From contig NZ_RJKQ01000008.1 in the NCBI RefSeq assembly GCF_003751845.1, positions 44,153-108,152 of the forward strand: a DNA stretch of 64,000 bases, written 5' to 3'. A program made the translations under genes and the position numbers. Below, one piece after another: positions 29,069-40,848 of the stretch. Origin of the DNA: Enterobacter sp. BIGb0383 (GTDB lineage Bacteria; Pseudomonadota; Gammaproteobacteria; Enterobacterales; Enterobacteriaceae). Below the pieces are notes generated by a model. That model was given only the letters and a program-made list of their open reading frames with translations. It was not told where the DNA came from and did no database searches. Within the stretch, counting starts at the first letter, position 1. The number at the start of each line of letters is the position of its first letter.

Positions 29069-29370
29069 CAGCAGAGATTCTGTGGGAAACAGGGGCGCGG
29101 GCGGACAGGGAAGCCATCTTCCGCTATTTGTACCAGGAAGCGGGTCTGCCAGTCGCCAGTGCGACAGATGATAAACTCGTCAGTATGGTTAGCATCCTCA
29201 GGGAAAATCCCCTGGCAGGCGTTAAAGCCGGGAAAACAGCAAAACAGCGTAAGCTTGTTGTTCCCCGCTTCCCGTTTATCATCGTTTATGTTGCGGAAAA
29301 AACGGCGGTGCGTATCCTGCGGATTTTGCATACATCCCGAAAAATTGCGGGCCGCTACGGCAAACGTTAG
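29065..29370 (+). CDS. RelE/ParE-superfamily toxin
   Basis: 101-residue basic protein starting at a GTG that overlaps the antitoxin stop. The C-terminal core FPFIIVYVAEKTAVRILRIL and HTSRKIAGRY is the RelE/ParE fold with the usual arginine and histidine positions. Whether it cuts mRNA on ribosomes (RelE/YafQ-like) or poisons gyrase (ParE-like) cannot be decided by eye; HTSRK resembles ParE more. It is the last gene of the island before yigM. Confidence 0.85.
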   Translation: MTAEILWETGARADREAIFRYLYQEAGLPVASATDDKLVSMVSILRENPLAGVKAGKTAKQRKLVVPRFPFIIVYVAEKTAVRILRILHTSRKIAGRYGKR

Positions 29371-29495
29371 TGGAGTTGCCCCTGCTTTTTAGATTTACCA
29401 TTGATTAATATACAACCACTCGTCAACCAAATACCCACGCATCCTCTTATCAGCTTCGCTACAATGTGCCCTCACTCCTTCTGAGAGACAGCACC

Positions 29496-30395
29496 GTGCC
29501 GTTACTGATCGTTACCACAATTCTGTGGGCATTTTCCTTTAGCCTGATTGGCGAATACCTCGCCGGGCAGGTCGATAGCTACTTCTCGGTGCTGATGCGC
29601 GTCGGGCTGGCGATGCTGGTGTTCCTGCCGTTTCTGCGTCCGCGCGGGCAGAGCCTGAAAGTTCTGTCGCTCTATATGCTGGTCGGGGCGATGCAGCTGG
29701 GCATCATGTATCTGTTTAGCTTCCAGGCCTATCTGTACCTGTCGGTGACGGAATTCCTGCTGTTTACCGTGCTGACGCCGCTCTATATCACCCTGATTTA
29801 CGATGTGCTTAGCCGTCGTCGGCTGCGCTGGGGCTACGCGCTTAGCGCGCTGCTGGCGGTGATTGGTGCGGCTATTATTCGCTACGACAAAGTCAGCGAT
29901 CATTTCTGGACCGGCCTGATGTTTGTCCAGTTGGCGAACATCAGCTTTGCTATCGGGATGGTGGGCTATAAGCGTCTGATGGAAGTGCATCCGATGCCGC
30001 AGCACAACGCCTTTGCCTGGTTCTATACCGGCGCGTTTGTGGTGGCGGTGATCGCCTGGTTTATGCTCGGGAATCCGCAGAAACTGCCGACCACCACGCT
30101 GCAGTGGGGCGTGCTGATCTGGCTGGGTGCGGTGGCATCAGGGCTGGGCTACTTTATGTGGAACTACGGGGCCACTCAGGTCGATGCCGGTACGCTGGGC
30201 ATTATGAATAACGTACACGTCCCGGCCGGGCTGCTGGTTAACCTGGCCATCTGGCAGGAGCAGCCGCACTGGCCGAGCTTTATTATTGGCGGGTCGGTGA
30301 TAATGGCGTCGCTGTGGGTCCATCGCCGCTGGGTCGCTCCGCGCTCCGCACAAACGGGAGATGATCGCAGGCGTGGTTCCGCGCTGAGCGAATAA
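29496..30395 (+). CDS. yigM: YigM/BioP, biotin transporter of the EamA family
   Basis: 299-residue inner-membrane protein with about ten hydrophobic helices and two EamA repeats, closely matching E. coli YigM (299 aa), a high-affinity biotin importer. The GTG at 29496 gives the conserved [12 protein letters not shown]; another in-frame GTG lies 30 nt upstream. Its 3' end overlaps convergent metR by 113 bp, including conserved C-terminal residues [15 protein letters not shown]. Confidence 0.93.
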   Translation: MPLLIVTTILWAFSFSLIGEYLAGQVDSYFSVLMRVGLAMLVFLPFLRPRGQSLKVLSLYMLVGAMQLGIMYLFSFQAYLYLSVTEFLLFTVLTPLYITLIYDVLSRRRLRWGYALSALLAVIGAAIIRYDKVSDHFWTGLMFVQLANISFAIGMVGYKRLMEVHPMPQHNAFAWFYTGAFVVAVIAWFMLGNPQKLPTTTLQWGVLIWLGAVASGLGYFMWNYGATQVDAGTLGIMNNVHVPAGLLVNLAIWQEQPHWPSFIIGGSVIMASLWVHRRWVAPRSAQTGDDRRRGSALSE

Positions 30396-31236
30396 AGGCC
30401 TCCGTTACCGGCTGACGCTGCTCGCCATCGCGCACGGCGGCGTACAGTCGGCTCCACAATCCCTCGCCCAGGGTTTTGGTTACTACCAGACCCTGGCGCT
30501 CAAAACTCTCCACCACCCAGTGCGGCAGCGCCGCGAGGCCCATCCGGGCAGACACCATCTGAATCAGCAGCAGGGTATTGTCGACGTTTTTCAGCTGTGG
30601 GCTGATACCGGCCGGCTGCAGGAAGTGACGCCAGATATCCAGACGCTGGCGCTGGACCGGGTAGATCAGCAGCGTCTCATCGGCCAGATCCTGCGGCGTG
30701 ATACGCGTTCTTTGCGCCAGCGGATGCTCCGGGGCCAGCACCAGACGTACTTCAAAATCGAACATCGGGGAATAGAACAGCCCGCTGCGCGGCAAAATAT
30801 CAGAGGTCATAACCAGGTCCAGCTCGCCCTGTTGCAGGGACGGCTGCGGGTCGAAGGTCACGCCGGATTTGAAGTCCATCTCCACCTGCGGCCAGCTTTC
30901 ACGAAACTGCTCAAGCGCCGGGGTCAGCCACTGGATACAGCTATGACATTCGATGGCGATGCGCAGTCGGGTTTGCTGCGGCTCACTGCAGGCCTGCAGG
31001 GCGCGGCCGATCTGCGGCAGGACCTGGTTTGCCAGCTGGAGCAGGATCTCGCCCTGCGGCGTAAAGCGCAGCGGCTGGCTTTTACGGACAAATAGCTTAA
31101 AGCCTAGTCGCTGCTCCAGATCGCTGAACTGGTGAGAAAGGGCGGATTGTGTCTGGTGCAGCGTGGCCGCTGCCGCCGCGAGAGACCCGCAGTTCCGTAA
31201 CGCTTGCAGCGTTTTCAGGTGTTTAATCTCGATCAT
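30283..31236 (-). CDS. metR: LysR-type regulator MetR
   Basis: 317-residue LysR-family activator of metE and other methionine genes that responds to homocysteine. The winged helix-turn-helix is at about 1-60 ([20 protein letters not shown]), with the effector domain after about 90. It has E. coli length and near-identical sequence. It is divergent from metE; the shared 234-bp region has MetR and MetJ sites. The 3' end overlaps yigM. Confidence 0.97.
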   Translation of the reverse strand: MIEIKHLKTLQALRNCGSLAAAAATLHQTQSALSHQFSDLEQRLGFKLFVRKSQPLRFTPQGEILLQLANQVLPQIGRALQACSEPQQTRLRIAIECHSCIQWLTPALEQFRESWPQVEMDFKSGVTFDPQPSLQQGELDLVMTSDILPRSGLFYSPMFDFEVRLVLAPEHPLAQRTRITPQDLADETLLIYPVQRQRLDIWRHFLQPAGISPQLKNVDNTLLLIQMVSARMGLAALPHWVVESFERQGLVVTKTLGEGLWSRLYAAVRDGEQRQPVTEAFIRSARNHACDHLPFVRSAERPSGDGPTATPLSPTRQ

Positions 31237-31248
31237 GAATGTCCTTCA
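31236..31248. promoter_or_regulatory. MetR-binding motif
   Basis: TGAA-TGTCC-TTCA, an exact match to the MetR consensus TGAA-N5-TTCA. It begins at the last base of the metR start codon, suiting metR autoregulation and metE activation. A second, imperfect half (TGAAC) lies at 31257. Confidence 0.7.
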
Positions 31249-31307
31249 CTTCGGCGTGAACAATTTGCGCTTGAGGATTATACAGTACCTTCACAATATG
31301 GAAGTGT

Positions 31308-31323
31308 AAACATCTGGACGTCC
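31308..31323. promoter_or_regulatory. Tandem MetJ boxes
   Basis: Two adjacent 8-mers, AAACATCT and GGACGTCC, each match the met-box AGACGTCT at 6 of 8 bases, in the metR-metE intergenic region. MetJ with S-adenosylmethionine would repress both divergent genes here. Confidence 0.65.
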
Positions 31324-31350
31324 AAAATCCTTTGTCTTTCGAATTTATGG

Positions 31351-31449
31351 TGCGTTGGCTGCACTCACTCGCCCCGGTCACTTACTGATGTAAGCTCCCG
31401 GGGACTCATGAGTTTGCCGCCTTCCCTAAATCCGAAATCCTTCGGATTT
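31351..31449. repeat. Inverted-repeat element in the metE leader
   Basis: CCCCGG (31372-31377) pairs with CCGGGG (31398-31403) and encloses CTTAC-TGAT-GTAAG (31381-31394). A second hairpin, AAATCCGA/TCGGATTT, lies at 31428-31449 just before the ribosome site. The left flank TGCGTTGGCTGCACTC (31351-31366) recurs with one mismatch near 56280. It resembles the mobile-looking intergenic palindromes common in enterics, but I cannot name a family. Confidence 0.55.
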
Positions 31450-31470
31450 CAACCAATTAGGAGGCATAAA

Positions 31471-33732
31471 ATGGCAATTCTGAATCACACCCTCGGTTTT
31501 CCTCGTGTCGGTCTGCGTCGCGAGCTGAAAAAAGCGCAAGAGAGCTACTGGGCGGGCAACTCCAGTCGTGAAGAATTACTGGCGGTGGGTCGCGAGCTGC
31601 GCGCCCGCCACTGGGATCAGCAGAAGCAGGCCGGGATCGATCTGCTCCCGGTGGGCGATTTCGCCTGGTACGATCATGTCCTGACCACCAGCCTGCTGCT
31701 GGGCAACGTCCCGGCGCGTCACCAGAACCAGGACGGCTCTGTCGATATCGACACCCTGTTCCGTATCGGTCGTGGACGTGCGCCGACCGGTGAACCGGCG
31801 GCCGCGGCAGAAATGACCAAATGGTTTAACACCAACTACCACTACATGGTCCCCGAATTCACCCAAGGCCAGCAGTTTACGCTGACCTGGACCCAGCTGA
31901 TTGACGAAGTCGATGAGGCGCTGGCGCTGGGCCACCACGTTAAGCCGGTTCTGCTCGGGCCGATCACCTATCTGTGGCTGGGCAAAGTGAAGGGCGAACC
32001 GTTCGATCGCCTGTCGCTGCTGCAGGAGATCCTCCCGGTCTATCAGCAGGTGCTGAGCGAGCTGGCGAAGCGCGGCATCCAGTGGGTGCAAATCGACGAA
32101 CCGGCGCTGGTTCTGGAGCTGCCGCAGGCGTGGCTGGATGCGTTTAAACCGGCTTATACCGCGCTTACCGGCAAGCTTAAGCTGCTGCTGACCACCTATT
32201 TTGAAGGCGTGACGCCGAACCTGGATACCATCACCCGCCTGCCGGTGCAGGGTCTGCACGTTGACCTGGTCCACGGCAAAGATAACGTGGCGGAGCTGCA
32301 CAAGCGCCTGCCGTCCGAGTGGCTGCTCTCGGCCGGTCTGGTCAATGGGCGTAATGTCTGGCGCGCCGATCTCAGCGAAAAATACGCGCAGATTAAAGAT
32401 ATCGCAGGTAAGCGCGATCTATGGGTGGCTTCCTCCTGCTCCCTGCTGCACAGCCCTATCGATCTCAGCGTCGAAACCCGGCTCGATGACGAAGTGAAAA
32501 GCTGGTTTGCCTTCGCCCTGCAGAAATGCGCCGAGCTGACGCTGCTGCGCGATGCGCTGCGTTCGGGCGATACCGCACCGCTGGAGGCGTGGAGCGCCCC
32601 GATTCAGGCTCGCCGCCACTCTTCCCGCGTACACAATGCGGCGGTGGAAAAACGCCTGGCGGCGATCACCGCCCAGGACAGCCAGCGGACCAGCCCCTAT
32701 ACCCAACGTGCCGAGGCCCAGCGTACCCGCTTTAACCTGCCAGCCTGGCCGACGACCACTATCGGCTCCTTCCCGCAGACCACCGAGATCCGCGGCCTGC
32801 GTCTGGACTTCAAAAAGGGCAACCTGGATGCGAATAACTACCGCACCGGCATCGCCGAACATATTAAACAGGCGATCGTTGAGCAGGAGCGTCTGGGTCT
32901 GGACGTACTGGTGCACGGCGAAGCCGAGCGTAACGATATGGTGGAATACTTTGGCGAGCATCTGGACGGGTTTGTCTTTACCCAGAACGGTTGGGTACAG
33001 AGCTACGGCTCCCGCTGCGTGAAGCCGCCGGTGGTGATTGGCGATGTCAGCCGTCCGGAAGCGATTACCGTGGAGTGGGCGAAGTTCGCCCAGTCTCTGA
33101 CCGACAAGCCGGTGAAAGGGATGCTGACCGGTCCGGTGACCATTCTCTGCTGGTCCTTCCCGCGTGAGGATGTCAGCCGCGAAACCATTGCGAAGCAGAT
33201 TGCTCTGGCCCTGCGTGACGAAGTGGCGGACCTCGAAGCGGCAGGTATCGGCATTATTCAGATCGATGAACCGGCCCTGCGCGAAGGTTTACCCCTGCGC
33301 CGCAGCGACTGGGAGGCATATCTGGCCTGGGGCGTGGAAGCCTTCCGTATTAACGCCGCGGTGGCGAAGGATGAGACCCAAATCCACACCCATATGTGCT
33401 ACTGCGAGTTTAACGACATTATGGATTCCATCGCCGCGCTGGATGCGGACGTGATTACCATTGAAACCTCGCGTTCGGATATGGAGCTGCTGGAGTCGTT
33501 TGAAGCGTTCGAATACCCGAACGAAATCGGACCGGGCGTGTATGACATTCACTCCCCGAACGTGCCAAGCGTGGAGTGGATCGAGGCCCTGCTGAAGAAA
33601 GCCGCCGACCGTATTCCGGCCGAGCGTCTGTGGGTTAACCCGGACTGCGGCCTGAAAACTCGCGGCTGGCCGGAAACTCGCAGCGCGTTAGCCAATATGG
33701 TGAAGGCGGCGCAGAACCTGCGCGAGGCGTAA
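31471..33732 (+). CDS. metE: Cobalamin-independent methionine synthase
   Basis: 753-residue zinc enzyme that transfers the methyl group of methyltetrahydropteroyl-triglutamate to homocysteine. It has two homologous barrels; zinc ligands are visible in [10 protein letters not shown] and [10 protein letters not shown], and the DEPAL repeat occurs in both halves. It starts at the ATG at 31471 after AGGAGG; the frame is open further upstream through the leader palindrome, but the N-terminus [14 protein letters not shown] is the conserved one. It is activated by MetR and repressed by MetJ. Confidence 0.98.
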   Translation: MAILNHTLGFPRVGLRRELKKAQESYWAGNSSREELLAVGRELRARHWDQQKQAGIDLLPVGDFAWYDHVLTTSLLLGNVPARHQNQDGSVDIDTLFRIGRGRAPTGEPAAAAEMTKWFNTNYHYMVPEFTQGQQFTLTWTQLIDEVDEALALGHHVKPVLLGPITYLWLGKVKGEPFDRLSLLQEILPVYQQVLSELAKRGIQWVQIDEPALVLELPQAWLDAFKPAYTALTGKLKLLLTTYFEGVTPNLDTITRLPVQGLHVDLVHGKDNVAELHKRLPSEWLLSAGLVNGRNVWRADLSEKYAQIKDIAGKRDLWVASSCSLLHSPIDLSVETRLDDEVKSWFAFALQKCAELTLLRDALRSGDTAPLEAWSAPIQARRHSSRVHNAAVEKRLAAITAQDSQRTSPYTQRAEAQRTRFNLPAWPTTTIGSFPQTTEIRGLRLDFKKGNLDANNYRTGIAEHIKQAIVEQERLGLDVLVHGEAERNDMVEYFGEHLDGFVFTQNGWVQSYGSRCVKPPVVIGDVSRPEAITVEWAKFAQSLTDKPVKGMLTGPVTILCWSFPREDVSRETIAKQIALALRDEVADLEAAGIGIIQIDEPALREGLPLRRSDWEAYLAWGVEAFRINAAVAKDETQIHTHMCYCEFNDIMDSIAALDADVITIETSRSDMELLESFEAFEYPNEIGPGVYDIHSPNVPSVEWIEALLKKAADRIPAERLWVNPDCGLKTRGWPETRSALANMVKAAQNLREA

Positions 33733-33741
33733 CAGAGACAG

Positions 33742-33764
33742 CGGAGGCGAAAGCCTCCGTTTTA
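33742..33764 (+). terminator. Rho-independent terminator of metE
   Basis: CGGAGGC (33742-33748) and GCCTCCG (33753-33759) around GAAA, followed by TTTTA. It starts 9 bp after the metE stop and abuts the end of convergent licT. Confidence 0.9.
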
Positions 33765-34607
33765 TCAGGCGTGGCCTTCCATCAGACGGCTGATATGGAT
33801 GCTCAGCCAGGTCAGCTCATCTTTCGGCAGCGCAAGCTGATACTTTTCCTGCACATAATCGCGAATCGCCCAGGACACGGCCATGGCATCAGGGCGGTGG
33901 CGCAGCAGCTCCTGATAAAAATCTTCCGTATCGCTGGCGGCAATTTTCCCTGCCAGCACCCGCTCGGCAAAGTAGCGCAGGTGGGTAATAAAGCGCATAT
34001 AGTTGACCGACTGCATATCAATATTGCGGTTCAGCTTATAGCGGACGATCTCCGCCAGACGGTTAACCAGCTCCACCTGTTGATGGGCGCTGGCGTGATT
34101 ATCCCGGCTGGTGGCGTTGATCAAATGGAAGGCGATATTGACCGCTTCCTCTTCCGGCAGCTCGACGTTCAGTCTTGCGTTGGCAAGCTGTCTGGCCTGC
34201 TCGCCCAGCGCGAACTCCTTCGGGTAGTAGCGCTTCACTTCCCAGCTCAGCTTGTTCATAAACAGCTGGCCCTTTTCCAGCCGCTCGGCGGCAAACCACA
34301 GGTGTTCTGCCAGGGTAAAGAACAGCACCGAGTTCAGCTTCTCGCTAAACGCGGTCTGGGCCTGGCTGATAATATCGTGGGTCAGATCGAAAAAGGCCGC
34401 AGGAATGGTGTCCGTCAGCGAAAGAAAATGCCGGGATTTCAGGTCCTGAAGCGGAATAAAGACCTTTTCGACATGCGAAATATCGCACAGCGTGCCGGGC
34501 TTCGTACCGAAGCCTATCCCTTTGCCAAACAGGATCATCTCCTGTTGGTCGTAGTCGACCAGTAGCATACTGTTATTCAGCGATTTCTTTACGGTAATCA
34601 CGGTCAT
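33765..34607 (-). CDS. licT: BglG/LicT-family transcription antiterminator
   Basis: 280-residue RNA-binding antiterminator. An N-terminal CAT domain (about 1-55, VKKSLNNSMLL...GKGIGFG) is followed by two PTS-regulation domains with the phospho-acceptor histidines in EHLWFA (PRD1) and in THLRYFAE and SIHISRL (PRD2). It would bind the site in the bglF leader (37990-38019) and stop termination when beta-glucosides are transported. The ATG at 34607 has AGGA upstream and the family N-terminus; a longer frame reaches into bglA. It is placed last in its operon, unlike E. coli bglG. The symbol is by family similarity. Confidence 0.88.
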   Translation of the reverse strand: MTVITVKKSLNNSMLLVDYDQQEMILFGKGIGFGTKPGTLCDISHVEKVFIPLQDLKSRHFLSLTDTIPAAFFDLTHDIISQAQTAFSEKLNSVLFFTLAEHLWFAAERLEKGQLFMNKLSWEVKRYYPKEFALGEQARQLANARLNVELPEEEAVNIAFHLINATSRDNHASAHQQVELVNRLAEIVRYKLNRNIDMQSVNYMRFITHLRYFAERVLAGKIAASDTEDFYQELLRHRPDAMAVSWAIRDYVQEKYQLALPKDELTWLSIHISRLMEGHA

Positions 34608-34627
34608 TCCTGCGGCTGGTCGGGCCG

Positions 34628-37911
<3,284 letters not shown>

Positions 37912-37937
37912 AATCACGCCCTTTCAGAACCGGAAGC

Positions 37938-38019
37938 AAAAAAAAAGACCTGAAGCACTGCGCTTCCGGTCGGGAGGAGCAGTGCTTCAGGTCTTGCCTA
38001 CGTAACGTAGTGACACGCC
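37938..38019 (-). promoter_or_regulatory. Ribonucleic antiterminator site and terminator in the bglF leader
   Basis: On the minus strand, the 30-nt segment complementary to 37990-38019 (beginning GGCGTGTCACTACG, ending GGCAAGACC) matches the BglG/LicT antiterminator target. It overlaps the 5' arm of a 16-bp stem (37979-37994 with 37946-37961) followed by nine T (37946-37938). The two structures are mutually exclusive, the hallmark of this regulation. Confidence 0.88.
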
Positions 38020-38028
38020 TTGTGCCGA

Positions 38029-38058
38029 TATATCGTCTGGATGGGGGTAAAAAGTCAA
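38029..38058 (-). promoter_or_regulatory. Probable promoter of the bglF operon
   Basis: On the minus strand, TTGACT (38058-38053) and GATATA (38034-38029) are 18 bp apart, about 10 bp before the antiterminator site. No clear CRP or operator site was recognised beside it. Confidence 0.5.
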
Positions 38059-38080
38059 TCAAGAGCGTGGAATGAGAGTG

Positions 38081-38116
38081 AAAAGTTGTGAGCGGTTTAA
38101 CAGCTCACAGCTTTTT
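38081..38116 (-). terminator. Terminator of the DeoR-family gene
   Basis: AAAAGTTGTGAGC (38081-38093) and GCTCACAGCTTTT (38103-38115) form a near-perfect stem overlapping the last codons and stop of the regulator gene; on the minus strand the stem ends in CTTTTC. It separates the regulator from the bgl promoter. Confidence 0.7.
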
Positions 38117-38878
38117 CGCACGATCCCGGCACAGCCACTGAGTCTGTCGTCGGGAGAGCATCGCCTGCTGACGATCGGTTGGGGCACGGTCGCTGACCAC
38201 ATAGTCAAAATCCCCGACGCAGCCGTTACGGCACAGGGCCGTGCGGCCAAATTTGGTACTGTCCACCACCAGTACCGTCAGGTCTGCGCTGGCGATCAGC
38301 GCCTGACGCGCCAGCACTTCGTCATCGTTAAAATCGTACAGCTCGCCTGATTCACCGATTCCGCCCACCGATACCACCCCGACATCGACCCGGTAGCGGC
38401 TAAAAAAAGTCAGGGCGTCGCTGCCAATAATATCCAGATCCCGCTTGCGAATACGTCCGCCCGCCACCGTTAGCTCGCAGCCGGTAAGATGGCTGAGCGG
38501 CAGCGCCGCATGCAGATTATTGGTAAACGCGGCCAGCGACGCGGTTTCCGGCAGCGCACGCGCCACCATCTCGACGGTGGTGCCGGTGCCGAGAAAGCAG
38601 CTCTGCGCCTCGCTCAGAAGCTGCGCGGTTCGCTCGCCAATCCAGCGTTTGCCGTTGATATTGACGATCTCCCGCTGCTGATAGCCAATATTTTCGCGGG
38701 CGAAAGTGGCGACCATCCCGTGGCGGCGCAGCAGCAATCCCTGCGTCGTTAAATCCCGCAGATCGCTGCGCACGGTTTGCAGCGAGACGCCAAAGTGGTG
38801 AGAGAGCGCTTCAATGCTGGTTTCTCCGCGTTCTGTTACCAGGGCGACGATAGCGCTGCGACGCGTTTCCGGTGTCAT
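38105..38878 (-). CDS. DeoR/GlpR-family transcriptional regulator
   Basis: 257-residue repressor-type protein. An N-terminal DeoR helix-turn-helix (about 6-55, with TSIEALSHHFGVSLQTVRSDLRDL split across it) precedes a ligand domain of the isomerase-like fold with GTGTTVEMVA and FTNNL, typical of proteins sensing phosphorylated sugars. It is divergent from the transporter cluster with a 134-bp shared gap, so it most likely controls it; control of the neighbouring bgl operon is less likely because that has its own antiterminator. Confidence 0.85.
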   Translation of the reverse strand: MTPETRRSAIVALVTERGETSIEALSHHFGVSLQTVRSDLRDLTTQGLLLRRHGMVATFARENIGYQQREIVNINGKRWIGERTAQLLSEAQSCFLGTGTTVEMVARALPETASLAAFTNNLHAALPLSHLTGCELTVAGGRIRKRDLDIIGSDALTFFSRYRVDVGVVSVGGIGESGELYDFNDDEVLARQALIASADLTVLVVDSTKFGRTALCRNGCVGDFDYVVSDRAPTDRQQAMLSRRQTQWLCRDRAKKL

Positions 38879-39012
38879 GTTCCCTTCCTGTCACTCATTT
38901 TTCGCTCATGCTAGCGCGGCAAGATGACGTTATTACTACGAAAGCCCGCAGTCATATTTTTGTCAGATTTCCTTGTTTTAATCGTCGCAACGAAAACAAA
39001 GGGGACTGAACC

Positions 39013-39990
39013 ATGAGTAAGAAAACTGCGCTGGCTGCGGCACTGTTGGCCATCATGAGCACCTCGGCTTTTGCTAAATCCACGCTGACGCTCTACACCA
39101 GCCAGCCTAATGAAGATGCGCAGATGACCGTCAGCGCCTTTGAAAAAGCCCATCCGGATATTGAAGTGAAGTGGATCCGCGACGGAACCACTAAGCTCAC
39201 TGCTCGCCTGCAGGCTGAACTCGCCGCCGGAGGTGCTGCACCCGATGTCCTGCTGATCGCCGACAGCGTGACGATGGAGTCCCTGAAACAGCAGAACTTA
39301 CTGGCGGCGTATCAATCCCCGCAGGCCGCCCGCTTCGATGCTCAGCTGTACGATAAAGCGGGCTACTACTACGGCACCAAGCTGATCACCACCGGGATTG
39401 CGTATCACACCAAAGCCCCGGTCAAACCCTCTTCGTGGCAGGATCTGCTCAAGCCTGAACTGAAAAATATGACCACGCTGCCGAGCCCGCTGTACTCCGG
39501 CGCGGCGCAGATCCACCAGGCCACGTTAATGAACGATCCGACGCTGGGCTGGCAGTACTACGAGAAGCTGAAAGCCAACGGGGCGATGCCACAAACCGGT
39601 AACGGCGCGGTAATGAGCGCGATTGCATCCGGCAGCAAAGCTTACGGCGTGCTGGTGGACTACATGGCGATCCGCGAGAAAGCCAAAGGGGCACCGATTG
39701 ATTTCGTCTTCCCGAAAGAGGGCGTCAGCATTGTGACCGAGCCGGTGGCGATGATGAAAGACGCCAAAAACCCGGAAGGGGCAAAGGCGTTTATCGACTT
39801 CGTTCTGTCTGACGAGGGGCAAAAGCTGGTCCTACAGCAGGGCTATCTGCCTGCCGATGCGAAGCTGCCGGTCCCGGCTGGCTTCCCGCCGCGCGACAGC
39901 ATCAAGCTGATGCCGTTCGATGCCGCGAAGGCGCTGGCCGACACCGATGCCAATAAAAAGCGTTTTGCCGACCTGTTCGGAAATCGCTAA
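39013..39990 (+). CDS. Periplasmic substrate-binding protein of a Fe/sugar-phosphate/phosphonate-type ABC transporter
   Basis: 325-residue solute-binding protein with a clear signal peptide (cleavage near residue 21, SAFA-KST). STLTLYTSQPNEDAQMTV and the PDVLLIADSVTMESL pattern place it in the FbpA/AfuA/PhnS-like group, which contains ferric iron, sugar-phosphate and 2-aminoethylphosphonate binders. The neighbouring phosphatase and hydrolase make a phosphorylated ligand more likely than iron. First gene of the cluster; the permease starts 3 bp later. Confidence 0.85.
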   Translation: MSKKTALAAALLAIMSTSAFAKSTLTLYTSQPNEDAQMTVSAFEKAHPDIEVKWIRDGTTKLTARLQAELAAGGAAPDVLLIADSVTMESLKQQNLLAAYQSPQAARFDAQLYDKAGYYYGTKLITTGIAYHTKAPVKPSSWQDLLKPELKNMTTLPSPLYSGAAQIHQATLMNDPTLGWQYYEKLKANGAMPQTGNGAVMSAIASGSKAYGVLVDYMAIREKAKGAPIDFVFPKEGVSIVTEPVAMMKDAKNPEGAKAFIDFVLSDEGQKLVLQQGYLPADAKLPVPAGFPPRDSIKLMPFDAAKALADTDANKKRFADLFGNR

Positions 39991-39993
39991 TCG

Positions 39994-40848
39994 ATGACCA
40001 CCATGACATTACGTCACAACGCCAGCAGCAGCCCGACCAAGGGGCTGCTCTGGCTGCTGCTTATTCTTGTCGCGCTGTTAAGTCTGTTGCCGAGTCTGCG
40101 GCTGCTGCTCTCGGCGCTGATCGACTGGCGACAGGGCAGCGACAGCAGTCTGTGGCGCGTTCTCAGCAACCCTTCTACCTGGGTCGCGCTCTGGAACAGT
40201 ATTTATACCAGCGGGTTGGGGACGCTACTCTCTCTGCTGCTGGGTAGCCTGTTTGCTTTCTGTCTGGCGCTGACCAATATCCGCATGAAACCGGTGTGGG
40301 TGTTCCTGTTTATGCTGCCGATGATGATCCCGCCGCAGGTGACTGCCCTGAGCTGGCTCCAGCTCTTTGGCCCGAGCAGCATCCTGCTGAACAGTATCGG
40401 CCTGGCGCCGGGGTTTGGCAGCAGCAATCCGCTCTACTCGGCGGAAGGGATCGCGCTGCTGTTGGGGATCCAGCACGCGCCGCTGGTCTTCCTGGCGCTG
40501 CGGACTCAGCTTCAGTGTTTGCCGAAAGAGCATATCGAGGCGGCGCGGCTCAACGGTGCTTCCCTGTGGCGGGTATTCTTCGATATCGTCCTGCCGCTGT
40601 GCCGGACCGCGCTGTGGGCCGGAGCCGCGATTGCCTTTGTCTCTGCACTTGGTAACTTCGGTATTCCGGCGATGCTCGGCATCCCCATTTCGTATTTCGT
40701 TCTGCCGGTCCATATCTACCAGACGCTTTCCAGCTTCGGTCCGTCGATGCTCAATGAAGTTGCGGCGCTGTCGGTTCTGATGGGCGTGCTGGCGATCGGG
40801 ATCGTCACGCTACAGGGCGGATGCAGCGGCGCTACGCGCTGCCGCTGA
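39994..40848 (+). CDS. ABC transporter permease, N-terminal half (probably part of a fused permease)
   Basis: 284 residues with about six membrane helices and the EAA loop EHIEAARLNGASLWRVFFDI. The conserved sequence ends at IVTLQG and the frame then gives an unrelated tail (GCSGATRCR). The expected linker of a fused 12-helix permease continues in another frame as MQRRYALPLIG from 40821. One added base near 40815-40822 would join both halves. Either a frameshift split the gene or two coupled subunits are made. Confidence 0.8.
   Translation: MTTMTLRHNASSSPTKGLLWLLLILVALLSLLPSLRLLLSALIDWRQGSDSSLWRVLSNPSTWVALWNSIYTSGLGTLLSLLLGSLFAFCLALTNIRMKPVWVFLFMLPMMIPPQVTALSWLQLFGPSSILLNSIGLAPGFGSSNPLYSAEGIALLLGIQHAPLVFLALRTQLQCLPKEHIEAARLNGASLWRVFFDIVLPLCRTALWAGAAIAFVSALGNFGIPAMLGIPISYFVLPVHIYQTLSSFGPSMLNEVAALSVLMGVLAIGIVTLQGGCSGATRCR

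Noticed and set aside
11741..29495. Integrase, insertion sequence or tRNA attachment site for the cdi island
   Set aside because: I looked at both borders and saw no transposase, integrase, tRNA or flanking direct repeat, so no mobile element is claimed.
30520..31095. 191-codon plus-strand open frame opposite metR
   Set aside because: Antisense to a conserved LysR gene; composition typical of a shadow frame.
31204..31470. Extended N-terminus of metE reading through the leader
   Set aside because: The extra residues run through MetJ boxes and palindromes; the conserved start with AGGAGG is at 31471.
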